A DNA stretch of 34,609 nucleotides from an uncultured Clostridia bacterium (GTDB taxonomy: Bacteria > Bacillota > Clostridia > TANB77 > CAG-508): contig CANQKT010000030.1 in NCBI GenBank assembly GCA_947624525.1, positions 1 through 34,609 of the forward strand, written 5' to 3'. This document shows, in pieces, positions 8,195 to 18,079 of the stretch. Position numbers and translations under genes: made by a program. The first letter of the stretch is position 1, and the number at the start of each line of letters is the position of its first letter. Below the pieces are notes generated by a model, which searched no databases, was not told where the DNA came from, and saw nothing but the letters and a program-made list of their open reading frames with translations.

Positions 8195-9188
8195 CTTGTT
8201 CTATAATCGTATATCTGTCAATTATATATTTTATAATTTTATTTTCCATATGTTGGACCTTCTCTAAAAGCTCTGGTTGATTTTCTGCTGTTTGCTGTAA
8301 TAAGCCTAACATGTGTATAAATTCCTTTGAAGCTTCAAATAAATTATCTTGACCAATCTCACCATAATGTATTAGTTCTCTTGATGAAAAGGCTGACTCT
8401 AATGTTTCAATCGCTCTAGAATCAATTATTGAATTAGGCATAATCGGTTCCATTAAATGATGTTCTTCTAATATTGTCAATTTTGCAATAATTTTATTCT
8501 TAATTAAATTTTGTTCATTACTCAATATCGAATATTCACTTAGCCTAATTTTTAAAGGCTTTTTTCCCCTTATTTCATCTTTTTTCCCAGTAAATCTTCG
8601 TATATTAGCATCTCCTAGCTTATATGATGAAGCCATTATATTTAATAACTCTTCTCTTGTATCTGCTTCATCTATCTCTTTTACTAATTCTAAGATTTCT
8701 TGATTTTTCGCGGTAATATTAGCTTTATCCACCATAATTCTGGATATTGCTTGTTCAATCTTTTTGTTAATCTCTTCTAACATATATTCTCCAGCATTAA
8801 TGACTTTTTCTCCAATTTCGCCTTTAGGAACTCTTATAACTGTATATTCTGAATAATACCCATTTCCATACATTATAGAAACATTTGCATTACTTGAAAG
8901 TGAGATACAATTTGTATCATATCTATGGTGTTTTTTTATATGATCTATAACTTGTAATAAAGAAATTGGTTCATCTTCTTCATATTTTGGAGTACCATTT
9001 TGAGGATTTTCAATATATCTTGATCTATCTGTACGTATTCTAATTACTCTACCATTATCATCTGTAATTATTCCACTTTCTTTGTCAGCATGATCTCCAT
9101 TATTTAATGCTCTAAATAAATAATAATAATTTTCATCTTTTATTAAATTGCAATTTTCTATATTAAATAACTCACTTATTTCACTCAT
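8142..9188 (-). CDS. hypothetical protein; N-terminus weakly reminiscent of an ADP-ribosyltransferase fold
   Basis: Long ORF; start placed at MSEISELF. YYLFRAL..., ISLSSNANVSIMYG..., YTVIRVPKGEIG. Overlaps the Rpn remnant by 53 nt in another frame. Confidence 0.6.
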   Translation of the reverse strand: MSEISELFNIENCNLIKDENYYYLFRALNNGDHADKESGIITDDNGRVIRIRTDRSRYIENPQNGTPKYEEDEPISLLQVIDHIKKHHRYDTNCISLSSNANVSIMYGNGYYSEYTVIRVPKGEIGEKVINAGEYMLEEINKKIEQAISRIMVDKANITAKNQEILELVKEIDEADTREELLNIMASSYKLGDANIRRFTGKKDEIRGKKPLKIRLSEYSILSNEQNLIKNKIIAKLTILEEHHLMEPIMPNSIIDSRAIETLESAFSSRELIHYGEIGQDNLFEASKEFIHMLGLLQQTAENQPELLEKVQHMENKIIKYIIDRYTIIEQDGQYIVSNGIDEQIINI

Positions 9189-9372
9189 AAAACATTCCCT
9201 CACTTTATTTCTTTAAAATTATCTTATCATAAGTATAGAAAAAAAACTATAATTTATGAAAATTGTATGTGTTTTAATATTGGTCTATTTGACATTATTC
9301 CCTAAATATTGTATTATTTATGTAACGCAAATACTAAAACCTTATCTAAAAATTTTTAGGAGGTGTATTACA

Positions 9373-10476
9373 TTGAAAAAGGTTTGGTCATTTGTGATTA
9401 CGGGTGGACCTTGCTCTGGTAAGACTACTGCGATTTCAACCATTGAGCAAGAACTAAGTAATCGGGGGTACTATGTTCTCACTGTTCCAGAAACAGCCAC
9501 AGAGTTAATCTCAACTGGAATAAGACCATTTGGAAATTCTTTGGAAGCAGTTCCTTTTCAATACTTTGTGGCAAATAAGCAACTGCAAAAGGAAGAACTG
9601 TATCGAAAGGCTGCTAATATGATTCCTTTCGAAAAGGTTGTACTCATTCACGATCGTGGCATTATTGATGGAAAATGCTACATTAGTTCAGAAGAGTTTT
9701 CAAAAATGTTAAATTACTTCAATTTGACAGAAGTTGAGGCTCGAGACAGATATGATGCGGTTTTTCACTTGGTTACCGCAGCAAATGGTGCTGAAGCATT
9801 TTATACTTTGGAAAATAATTCATCCAGAACCGAAACACCAGACTTAGCCAGAAAACTCGATTCTTCTGGAATCGCAAGTTGGACTGGACATTCTCATCTG
9901 CACATAATTGACAATTCGACAGATTTCCAAGGGAAAATAACAAGACTTATGAATGGAATCTACTCAACTCTTGGCATTCCTGTGTTATCTGAAGTTGACA
10001 AAAAATACCTAATTAAGAAGCCAGATTTAAAAAAGCTTTCCACTTATGTGCATTACACAGCTGTTGACATTGTACAATCATATCTTAGGTCTGACAACAA
10101 TGTTGAACTTCGATTACGTCAACGTGGACAAAACGGTTCTTTTTCCTATTATCTTACTGAAAAGCGAGATAACAGGAATGGTCTCAAGCGTACTGAGATA
10201 GAAAGAAGGATTTCCGAAAGAGAATATCTTTTCTATCTTACACGAATAGAGCCTGGTTTAATGCCGATTATCAAGAAGCGTATCTGTTTCGCATACGAGA
10301 ACCAGTACTTCAGAATTGACATTTTCGATTTTTCTGAAGAAATGGCTATTATGGAAATAGATGTACCTGCCGATGAATCTTCAATAATTATTCCAAGTTT
10401 TATTGACATTGTGAAGGATGTTACTGGAGACCTAAGGTATCGTAATCACAATCTTTGCCAAAACCGGACACTTTGA
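9373..10476 (+). CDS. AAA-family ATPase (AAA_28-like) with C-terminal CYTH-like domain
   Basis: TTG start after AGGAGGTG; FVITGGPCSGKTTAISTIEQEL Walker A, HDRGIIDGKCYI; C-term VELRLRQRGQNGSFSYYLTEKR and FRIDIFDF CYTH-like motifs. Confidence 0.75.
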   Translation: MKKVWSFVITGGPCSGKTTAISTIEQELSNRGYYVLTVPETATELISTGIRPFGNSLEAVPFQYFVANKQLQKEELYRKAANMIPFEKVVLIHDRGIIDGKCYISSEEFSKMLNYFNLTEVEARDRYDAVFHLVTAANGAEAFYTLENNSSRTETPDLARKLDSSGIASWTGHSHLHIIDNSTDFQGKITRLMNGIYSTLGIPVLSEVDKKYLIKKPDLKKLSTYVHYTAVDIVQSYLRSDNNVELRLRQRGQNGSFSYYLTEKRDNRNGLKRTEIERRISEREYLFYLTRIEPGLMPIIKKRICFAYENQYFRIDIFDFSEEMAIMEIDVPADESSIIIPSFIDIVKDVTGDLRYRNHNLCQNRTL

Positions 10477-10486
10477 AAGTATCAAA

Positions 10487-10533
10487 ATTAACTAATAAAG
10501 GAGTGGCTAAAAGCCACTCCTTTATTAGTTAAT
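10487..10533. terminator. bidirectional intrinsic terminator, perfect 22-bp stem
   Basis: ATTAACTAATAAAGGAGTGGCT-AAA-AGCCACTCCTTTATTAGTTAAT between convergent ORFs. Confidence 0.85.
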
Positions 10534-10737
10534 ACTATATTTTAAAAATAATTTTTTCTTTATAAATATCTTCCTTATTGTTTCACTGTCTGAAATTTCT
10601 TTAACCATTTTGTCTATTTTAACTTCTTTAGCTTTTTTATTTTCAGCATTTTCTAAAGCATTAATAAATTTTTCCGCTGACTTTTTGTCCTTGATAACTA
10701 TGCTTTTTAAAAAAGTTTTTGTTGCCATTTTTATCAT
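10525..10737 (-). CDS. small conserved hypothetical protein (70 aa)
   Basis: Short Lys-rich ORF; SAEKFINALENAENKKAKEVKI. Confidence 0.55.
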   Translation of the reverse strand: MIKMATKTFLKSIVIKDKKSAEKFINALENAENKKAKEVKIDKMVKEISDSETIRKIFIKKKLFLKYSIN

Positions 10738-11057
10738 CTTCTAATTATATAATATGTGATATCTATGATAATTATACTACGGTTTTATGTAAATTTTAAG
10801 TTACTACATCCATTGTACAACAATTTTATCACATTTGATAGTATTGTCAAGAATTTTTTAATATTAAATTTTATTTAACTTGTAAGTATCTGTTAAGTAA
10901 TAGGTGGCAAATAAGCAACTGCAAAAGGAAGAATGGTAAATAATATGATTTTAATATTTTTTCCAAAAATCACTAGACTTATATAAAAACTTTTGATATT
11001 ATATTATCATACAAAAAGATAAAACTATATTTCATATAGTCGATTTAGGAGGTTATT

Positions 11058-11366
11058 ATGAAAAAACTATTAAAAATATTTGTTATATTATTAGCTATAA
11101 CTCTAACATTTTCAATTAATTTGTCAGTATTTGCGACAAGTACTGATGAAGCTACAGATAATAATTCAATATTGGTAAGCAGTACATCTAACTCAAGTAG
11201 TTCTAGCTCCTCAAATGGAAGCAATTCATCATCTACATCTGTTAGCTCTGTTCCTTCAATCAATGAAGATGGATTATCAATATCTGATATATTAAACATT
11301 TTATTAATAGCAACTGGTGTCGTTATAGTTCTATTGGCAATTGCAATCTTTGTTAAATTAAAATAA
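11058..11366 (+). CDS. small secreted or membrane protein: signal peptide, Ser-rich linker, C-terminal TM
   Basis: AGGAGGTTATT RBS before ATG; N-terminal signal, SSTSNSSSSSSSNGSNSSSTSVSS, C-terminal hydrophobic helix. Confidence 0.7.
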   Translation: MKKLLKIFVILLAITLTFSINLSVFATSTDEATDNNSILVSSTSNSSSSSSSNGSNSSSTSVSSVPSINEDGLSISDILNILLIATGVVIVLLAIAIFVKLK

Positions 11367-11389
11367 AAAAATTAAATATTTCGTTATAT

Positions 11390-11419
11390 AAAAATGAGTA
11401 TTTATAAATACTCATTTTT
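11390..11419 (+). terminator. intrinsic terminator after the 11058 ORF
   Basis: AAAAATGAGTATTTA/TAAATACTCATTTTT palindrome. Confidence 0.6.
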
Positions 11420-11566
11420 ATTATTTTCTACATATAATTATTCTATTCTACTTTTTTCGATTTTTTAAAAATTATTTTGCATATTTTATATTTATTTATT
11501 AATACTATTATTAAATACAAACTTTTTATTTTGTATTTTTATATAAAATTCAAAAGGAGGATAACA

Positions 11567-12058
11567 ATGAAAAAAAGTATTTTTATAGTTTCTTTTATTA
11601 TAGTTGCTCTATTTTTTTCATTTTCATATGTATTTGCTGAAAATGCTGGGCAAGATGTTGTAAATGGCATTAAAGATGTAACTAATGGTGCATCAGACGT
11701 AGTGCAAGATGCTGCAAACGGTGCTGGTGGTGCAATAAAAGATGGTGCTAACGATGTAAGAGACGGTGCTGAAAATGCTGCAAATGACGTAAAAAATGCT
11801 GGAGAAAATGTTGGTAATGATGTTAAAAATGGTACTGAAAACACTGGAAATGATATGAAAAATGCTACTGAAAATACAGGAGATAATTTAAAAAATGAAT
11901 CAAATAATGCATATACTGCAACAAGAACATCTACTCAAAATACTACTAATGCAGCAGCTGGAATGAGTAGAAATATATGGACATGGATTATAGTTGGAAT
12001 AATAGCTATAGTTATTATTGCACTTGTATGGTATTATGCTAGTAGAAATAATCAATAA
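11567..12058 (+). CDS. repetitive LEA/apolipoprotein-like amphipathic-repeat membrane protein
   Basis: AAAGGAGG RBS; signal peptide, then repeats such as NGIKDVTNGASDVVQDAANGAGGAIKDGANDVRDGAENAANDVKNAGENVGNDVKNGTENTGNDMKN, and a C-terminal TM. Confidence 0.75.
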   Translation: MKKSIFIVSFIIVALFFSFSYVFAENAGQDVVNGIKDVTNGASDVVQDAANGAGGAIKDGANDVRDGAENAANDVKNAGENVGNDVKNGTENTGNDMKNATENTGDNLKNESNNAYTATRTSTQNTTNAAAGMSRNIWTWIIVGIIAIVIIALVWYYASRNNQ

Positions 12059-12141
12059 TTTTTTTACAAGTTAAATTTAGGTGTACTACTTATATTGGCT
12101 GGCTAATTACAAAAACCCCTAAACTTAACTTGTAAATATTA

Positions 12142-12585
12142 TTAAATTTTTAAAGCTCTTTCGATTTTTCTTTGTGCATCTTTTTTGGCTAAATCTTCAC
12201 GTTTATCATAAAGTTTCTTTCCTTTACCTACTCCAAGTTCGACTTTTACTATACTTCCTTTGAAATACAAACTTACTGGAATAAGTGTATATCCTTTTGC
12301 TTGTATTTTTCCTATCAATTTATTAATTTCTCTTCTGTTTAACAATAACTTTCTCTCTCTCATAGGATCCTTATTAAATATATTTCCATGCTCATATGGA
12401 CTTATATGCATAGAATAAATATACACTTCCCCATTTTTTATTCCAGCATAACTTTCTTTTAAATTAACTTTTCCTTGTCTAATAGACTTTATTTCTGTAC
12501 CAGTAAGAACAATTCCTGCCTCTACAACTTCTTCAATATTGTAATTGTGCCTTGCTACTGGATTTTTCGCAATCAATTTATTCAT
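12142..12585 (-). CDS. smpB: SsrA-binding protein SmpB
   Basis: [42 protein letters not shown]...[27 protein letters not shown]. Confidence 0.97.
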   Translation of the reverse strand: MNKLIAKNPVARHNYNIEEVVEAGIVLTGTEIKSIRQGKVNLKESYAGIKNGEVYIYSMHISPYEHGNIFNKDPMRERKLLLNRREINKLIGKIQAKGYTLIPVSLYFKGSIVKVELGVGKGKKLYDKREDLAKKDAQRKIERALKI

Positions 12586-12649
12586 AACCTTTTCATTCCT
12601 TTTTTAGCAATTATAACATTATATTCTTGTAATATCAACTAAAATAATA

Positions 12650-13573
12650 CTAAACATCAGTAATTATATTTAACTCCTCCATCAAACTCTTGTATTTAAG
12701 GAAAAACACATCCTTTTCCTCAATTTCACTTGAATCCTCCATATCATTGATAATAACAGACGCACTCTCAATATTTACATTTTTACCAGAATACTCATCT
12801 TTCTTATTTACAACATTAGAAAAACTCATCTTCAAATCTGTGATAGAATTACGTAATTGCTCCCAATCCTCTGATGCCGCATATTTGTAGCAGATTAGCA
12901 AATTATACTTACTATATATAACATTAACTTCCTTTTCCTCTGCAAATTTATCGACAAATTTTGGCAAGAACGAATACAAATTGATTACATTTTCCATGGT
13001 TCCAACTTCATCCTCGTTTTCTACAGAAATCGCAACCCTATCAATATTCTTACTAAATTCAGTTAACTGTTCATTTGAGACTCCAATTTCTTTTAAATCC
13101 AATGCAACAACCGTCCATGTAGAATATAAATTTTCTATATTACTTTTTAACTCATCCCAACTAATTTCCGCATCGTTACCCAATATGTTATTTCTCTCCA
13201 TTGAAAATATTTTGCTATTTTCTTGAGAGCTACTGCTTTTTTGCTGTGAACTACCCTCACTGCTTTGCCCATTAGCATTAGAATCTCCACTACCTTCACT
13301 ACTTTGTCCACCAGAACTACCTTCTCCTTGTGAACTTCCAGAACTTGACTCTTCATTTTTAACCTCCTTTGCTGTCACTTTGTATCTTGAATAATCTATA
13401 TTATTAAGCTTGTTTAATATAGAAATCAATTCACCATCAACATAGGATATTTCTGTGTTTAATTTTTGCTCTATACTTGCCTTCTCAGAACCTAAACTTT
13501 TACATCCAGATAAAAGAAATATTAATATAACTATATTTAAAATTTCTAAGCTTAATTTAAATATTTTTTTCAA
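12650..13573 (-). CDS. lipoprotein, hypothetical, with Ser/Gly/Gln-rich linker
   Basis: TTG start after AGGTGA; lipobox LLSGCKS; SSGSSQGEGSSGGQSSEGSGDSN linker. Confidence 0.7.
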   Translation of the reverse strand: MKKIFKLSLEILNIVILIFLLSGCKSLGSEKASIEQKLNTEISYVDGELISILNKLNNIDYSRYKVTAKEVKNEESSSGSSQGEGSSGGQSSEGSGDSNANGQSSEGSSQQKSSSSQENSKIFSMERNNILGNDAEISWDELKSNIENLYSTWTVVALDLKEIGVSNEQLTEFSKNIDRVAISVENEDEVGTMENVINLYSFLPKFVDKFAEEKEVNVIYSKYNLLICYKYAASEDWEQLRNSITDLKMSFSNVVNKKDEYSGKNVNIESASVIINDMEDSSEIEEKDVFFLKYKSLMEELNIITDV

Positions 13574-13743
13574 AAAATCACCTCTATTTATTATCTTTCC
13601 CTAAAAATTACCTTTTATTCTAATGTATATATATTTCTAAAAATAAAATACTAATATAAAATAATTTTTGATTTTTTCTAAAATTTTATGCATATTCATA
13701 AAAATTTTAAAATTAGAATAGTTATATTTGAAAGGATAAAATT

Positions 13744-14034
13744 ATGCAGTCTATAGTACGTTTATATAGTGTTTTGCCAAATGAAATTGAAAAGTTTTTA
13801 ACACATTTCTATGGAACAAACTCATTTGATAAAAGCAACATTTCTGACAAGCAATGGCAAAAAAAATATCCAAATCCAATTGAAATTGTAGACATCATAG
13901 GAGCATATATAGAGAACCTTGATGACTACGACCTAACCATGTGGATTAGTATAGATAGTGGTGTGTTTATTAAAGTCACAGAAGATAATGCAGATGAGTT
14001 AATACGATATTTATATGAAAGATTTCCTTATTAA
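13744..14034 (+). CDS. hypothetical protein (96 aa)
   Basis: Monocistronic ORF with GAAAGG RBS and a strong downstream terminator. Confidence 0.65.
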   Translation: MQSIVRLYSVLPNEIEKFLTHFYGTNSFDKSNISDKQWQKKYPNPIEIVDIIGAYIENLDDYDLTMWISIDSGVFIKVTEDNADELIRYLYERFPY

Positions 14035-14064
14035 TTAAATATTGGTTACAGTTCATGTACCAGA

Positions 14065-14111
14065 AAAAATCTTGAAGCATTTCTTAATTTAAGAAATGCT
14101 TCAAGATTTTT
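14065..14111. terminator. bidirectional intrinsic terminator between convergent genes
   Basis: AAAAATCTTGAAGCATTTCTTAA-T-TTAAGAAATGCTTCAAGATTTTT. Confidence 0.85.
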
Positions 14112-14112
14112 C

Positions 14113-14736
14113 TTATTCATTATTTTCATTTTCTTCCACTATCAAACTATCATCCAACTCTTCAACAGAACCTTGCTCATTTGAATAATCTGAAGATTCT
14201 TGTATTTCTTCCTGTTTACTAGAATCATTGCTTTCATCTTGACCATTTTCTTTTTCACTTGGATTAACTTCCTCTTGATCATTCTCCTGCTCACCTGAAT
14301 CAGTTAATCCCTTTTGGAATTCTTCTCTTATATTTGAATTATCTTCTTGAACATTCGCGTTTTCATCTTTTACTTCTTGTGGAGCACCACACTTTGGACA
14401 AAACTTAGCCTTCAAATCAATTTCAGCAGCACATTTGTAACATAGGCGCAAGTTCTTTAATGAAAGAATCTCATTATTCATATCCTCAATCTCTTTTGCA
14501 TAAGCATCAATTTTTGAGCACTCCTCAATCAAATCACTTTTTATATTAATATCTTCTTCCCTAATATGTTTTTCATAGACCTTTTTACCAATTTCAATAT
14601 AAATTTCTTCAATTCTATCTTTATCATCATTAATTAATGATTTTAACTTAAACTCTCTTGTAAACTTATTAGTTTTCTCAGCGGTGTTCTTATATGTCTC
14701 ACTTGCCTTTTTACTTAATCCTTCAAAAAATCCCAT
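14113..14736 (-). CDS. zinc-ribbon domain-containing protein with acidic C-terminal tail
   Basis: MGFFEGLSKKASETYKNTAEKTNKF start with GGAGG RBS; CYKCAAEIDLKAKFCPKCGAPQ zinc ribbon. Confidence 0.75.
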   Translation of the reverse strand: MGFFEGLSKKASETYKNTAEKTNKFTREFKLKSLINDDKDRIEEIYIEIGKKVYEKHIREEDINIKSDLIEECSKIDAYAKEIEDMNNEILSLKNLRLCYKCAAEIDLKAKFCPKCGAPQEVKDENANVQEDNSNIREEFQKGLTDSGEQENDQEEVNPSEKENGQDESNDSSKQEEIQESSDYSNEQGSVEELDDSLIVEENENNE

Positions 14737-14835
14737 AATATACCTCCATTTTATATTATAATTATTTTTACAAAAATTATTCATGTTTTTTGTGTTTAAT
14801 GATCCATATAAACGTGTAAATTGGACGGCTGACTA

Positions 14836-15828
14836 TTAAATACTATTTTCTGCTTTTCTTTCTCTAGTCATTAAAATTCTAACTGCCTCTTCAGGTTTCA
14901 AATTATTATACAACACATCATAAACAGCATTTACAATTGGCATTTCAACATTAAATTTTTTAGCTAATTCATAAGCAACATCTATATTGTCTATACTCTC
15001 AATTGTCATTCCAACCTCTTTTTTTGTTTCATCTAAAGTCTTTCCTGCACCTATTAACTTTCCTGCTTTTCTGTTTCTACTATGTTCGCTTAAACATGTT
15101 ACAAGTAAATCTCCAAGACCACTTAAGCCATAAAAAGTATCTTTCTTTCCACCCATTGCAACACCTAATCTAGTAATTTCACCTAAACCTCTTGTAAGTA
15201 ATGCTGCAAATGAATTATCTCCTAATTTCATTTGAGTTGCTATACCAGCGCAAAATGCTAAAATGTTTTTTAATGCTGCACCAGCTTCAACTCCCCTTAC
15301 ATCTTTTGATGTGTATACTCTCATATTCTCACACATAAATACATCTTGCATTAATTCTAGTAATTCATCATCTTCTGAAGCTGCTACCAACACTGTTGGT
15401 ATACCAATTGACACTTCTTCCGCATGGCTTGGACCAGATAGAACTCCAATTTTAGCATTTGGTATTTCTGACTTTATTACTTCATCTAGTGTTAATAAGG
15501 TGTCTTTTTCAAATCCTTTTGAACAAATTATTATTGGTTGATTTGTAACATATTTTTTATATTCTTTCACAATATTTCTTGTAAATTTTGATGGTGTCAC
15601 ATGTAATATAATATCAGTATCTTTTATTGCTTCTTCATAATCTAAAGTACACATTATTCCTTCAGGAATTGATACATCAGGTAAGAATATACACTTTTTT
15701 TCATTATTAATTTTATCTGCCTCTTCTTTTGCAAAAGACCATATTTTAACTTCATTTCCTAATTTAGCTAAATGTATTGCAAGAGCTACTCCCCAACTTC
15801 CACTTCCTATTATAGCTATTTTCTTCAT
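14836..15828 (-). CDS. gpsA: NAD(P)H-dependent glycerol-3-phosphate dehydrogenase
   Basis: MKKIAIIGSGSWGVALAIHLAKLG, LSGPSHAEEV, GVEAGAALKNILAFCAGIA, GLSGLGDLLVTCLSEHSRNR. Confidence 0.96.
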   Translation of the reverse strand: MKKIAIIGSGSWGVALAIHLAKLGNEVKIWSFAKEEADKINNEKKCIFLPDVSIPEGIMCTLDYEEAIKDTDIILHVTPSKFTRNIVKEYKKYVTNQPIIICSKGFEKDTLLTLDEVIKSEIPNAKIGVLSGPSHAEEVSIGIPTVLVAASEDDELLELMQDVFMCENMRVYTSKDVRGVEAGAALKNILAFCAGIATQMKLGDNSFAALLTRGLGEITRLGVAMGGKKDTFYGLSGLGDLLVTCLSEHSRNRKAGKLIGAGKTLDETKKEVGMTIESIDNIDVAYELAKKFNVEMPIVNAVYDVLYNNLKPEEAVRILMTRERKAENSI

Positions 15829-15947
15829 AATTAATCTCATTCCTTCCTTACGCTCACCAGTGCTACGTCTTATAGATGGCACACATATATTTTTTATGCA
15901 AATTTATCCTTATTACTGTTCAAGCTTTTCTTCATCTCATTTTACTG

Positions 15948-16574
15948 TTATTTAAAACTTACCCTATTCTCTGTTCCTGAATATATTCTTTTCAAATTTG
16001 CCCTATGATTGAATATTACTAAAACTGCCATTGCTATTCCGAAAAAGACGTAAGTGTATCCTGTAACAATGTAATTATCTGTTATAAATATAGTTAATAC
16101 TGGAAATAATACCGCAGCCATTATTGACCCTAAAGATACCATTCGTGTTAATACCATTACTACTAGAGCAAATACTAGGCAAATCACACCTATTAGAGGA
16201 TTTACAAATAATAATACTCCTAAAGATGTTGCAACACCTTTACCTCCTTTGAATCCAAAAAAAGCTGGAAATGTATGACCTAACACCACAAAAAATCCTG
16301 CTAATTGAACTAGAATTGCTGGATTAGCTTCATCAATAACCTTTCCTAATATATATGCAATTAATATTGCAACTAATCCTTTTGCTATGTCTAATACTAG
16401 AGTAAGTGCAGCAGCACCTTTTCCTACACTCCTTAACATATTTGTAGTTCCCGCATTTCCACTACCTTTCTCCCTAACATCAAAACCTGCTATTCTTTTA
16501 CTTAATATTACTGAAAAATTTACACTTCCTATTGCATATGCAATTACTGCCATTAATATATATGTAGCTACCAT
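15948..16574 (-). CDS. plsY: glycerol-3-phosphate acyltransferase PlsY
   Basis: AYAIGSVNFSVILSK, REKGSGNAGTTNMLRSVGK, GHTFPAFFGFKGGKGVATSLG. Confidence 0.95.
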   Translation of the reverse strand: MVATYILMAVIAYAIGSVNFSVILSKRIAGFDVREKGSGNAGTTNMLRSVGKGAAALTLVLDIAKGLVAILIAYILGKVIDEANPAILVQLAGFFVVLGHTFPAFFGFKGGKGVATSLGVLLFVNPLIGVICLVFALVVMVLTRMVSLGSIMAAVLFPVLTIFITDNYIVTGYTYVFFGIAMAVLVIFNHRANLKRIYSGTENRVSFK

Positions 16575-16622
16575 AGCTAATTCCTCCCTTTTCTTTTGAA
16601 ATTATATCATCTCATTGTAGGA

Positions 16623-17945
16623 TTATTCGTCCTTTTTTTCTCTTACAATCATTCTAATAGGTGTTCCTGTTAATATAAATTCTTTTCTTAATTGATTTAC
16701 CAAATACCTCTCATACGAGAAATGGAATAATTGTTTGTCATTTACAAAAACTACAAATGTTGGTGGTTTTGTGCTTGCCTGTGTCATATAAAATATTTTT
16801 AACCTCTTTCCCTTGTCTGTAGGTGGTTGAACAATCGCAATAGCCTCATTTAATACTTGGTTTAATACAGATGTTGATATTCTTATTGCATTTTGATTTG
16901 CAACATTATTTATCAATTCATACAATTTATTAACTCTTTGTCCTGTTTTAGCTGATATGAATATTATTGGAGCATAGGATAAATATGCTAATTTATTATA
17001 AATTTCCTTTTTGTATTTTTCTACTGTTCCATTTTCTTTCTCATACTCGTCCCATTTATTTACAGCAATTATAATTCCCTTGCCTGCCTCGTGTGCTTCT
17101 CCTGCAATTTTCGCGTCTTGTTCTGTTACTCCTTCATTTGCATCTATCATTAATATACATACATCCGCTCTTTCTACTGCTAATAATGTTCTCATAACAC
17201 TATATCTTTCAAGGTTTTCTGTAACTTTGCTCTTTCTTCTAATTCCCGCTGTATCTATAAATACATATTTTCCAAATTCATTTTCAAATTCTGAATCTAT
17301 TGCATCACGAGTTGTTCCTGCTATATTGCTTACTATAACTCTATTTTCTCCTAAAATTTTATTAACAAGCGATGATTTTCCTACATTTGGCTTACCTATA
17401 ATTGCTACTTTTATAATTTCACTATCATCTTTGTTGTTATTATCTTTAGGAAGTTTTTCGTAAATAGCATCTAATACATCTCCTATACCTATTGCATTTA
17501 CAGATGATACTGCATATGGATCACCAATACCTAAATTATAAAATTCATATATATCATCTGGTGTTTTGCCGTAGTTATCTGCCTTATTGCATACTAAAAC
17601 TATAGGTTTTTGAGACTTTTTTAACATCAAGGCAATTTCCTTATCTGCCTCTGTAACTCCTTGTTTTAAATCTGTAACAAATAATATTACATCTGCTATA
17701 GCTACTGCCATGTCAGCTTGAGAACGCATTTGTGATATTATTATGTCATCATTTTCAGGTTCTATTCCACCTGTATCTATTAAAGTAAAGTCCATTCCTC
17801 TCCAATTGGTGTCAGCATATATTCTGTCTCTAGTCACCCCCGGAGTATCTTCTACTATTGAAATTCTCTTACCTACTATATAATTAAAAAATGTAGATTT
17901 ACCTACGTTTGGTCTACCTACTATTGCTACTGTTGGTTTTGACAT
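16623..17945 (-). CDS. der: ribosome biogenesis GTPase Der (EngA)
   Basis: Two G domains: GRPNVGKSTFFN...DTPGVTRDR and GKPNVGKSSLVNKILGENRVIVSNIAGTTRDAID; C-terminal KH-like region. Confidence 0.97.
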   Translation of the reverse strand: MSKPTVAIVGRPNVGKSTFFNYIVGKRISIVEDTPGVTRDRIYADTNWRGMDFTLIDTGGIEPENDDIIISQMRSQADMAVAIADVILFVTDLKQGVTEADKEIALMLKKSQKPIVLVCNKADNYGKTPDDIYEFYNLGIGDPYAVSSVNAIGIGDVLDAIYEKLPKDNNNKDDSEIIKVAIIGKPNVGKSSLVNKILGENRVIVSNIAGTTRDAIDSEFENEFGKYVFIDTAGIRRKSKVTENLERYSVMRTLLAVERADVCILMIDANEGVTEQDAKIAGEAHEAGKGIIIAVNKWDEYEKENGTVEKYKKEIYNKLAYLSYAPIIFISAKTGQRVNKLYELINNVANQNAIRISTSVLNQVLNEAIAIVQPPTDKGKRLKIFYMTQASTKPPTFVVFVNDKQLFHFSYERYLVNQLRKEFILTGTPIRMIVREKKDE

Positions 17946-18079
17946 TTTTTCACCTCTTTACGCTAACTATTGTATAACAAATTTTTATATTAGTCAAACT
18001 TTTTTTAATTGACATAATTTAGAGTACGTGCTATAATATTGATATCTCTTATGAGAAATTTACACAAGGAGGTTACTCT

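Noticed and set aside
12059-12141. tmRNA (ssrA) gene adjacent to smpB
   Set aside because: Only a short imperfect inverted repeat is present; no tRNA-like ends or tag reading frame recognised.
13147-13356. 69-aa minus ORF inside the lipoprotein gene
   Set aside because: Alternate frame through the Ser/Gly linker; the main frame has a lipobox and RBS.
14065-14111. 23-bp palindrome as a mobile element
   Set aside because: Position between convergent genes and T-tracts on both strands fit a bidirectional terminator.
17011-17463. 150-aa + strand ORF antisense to der
   Set aside because: der is unambiguous on the minus strand; the antisense ORF has no domain signature.
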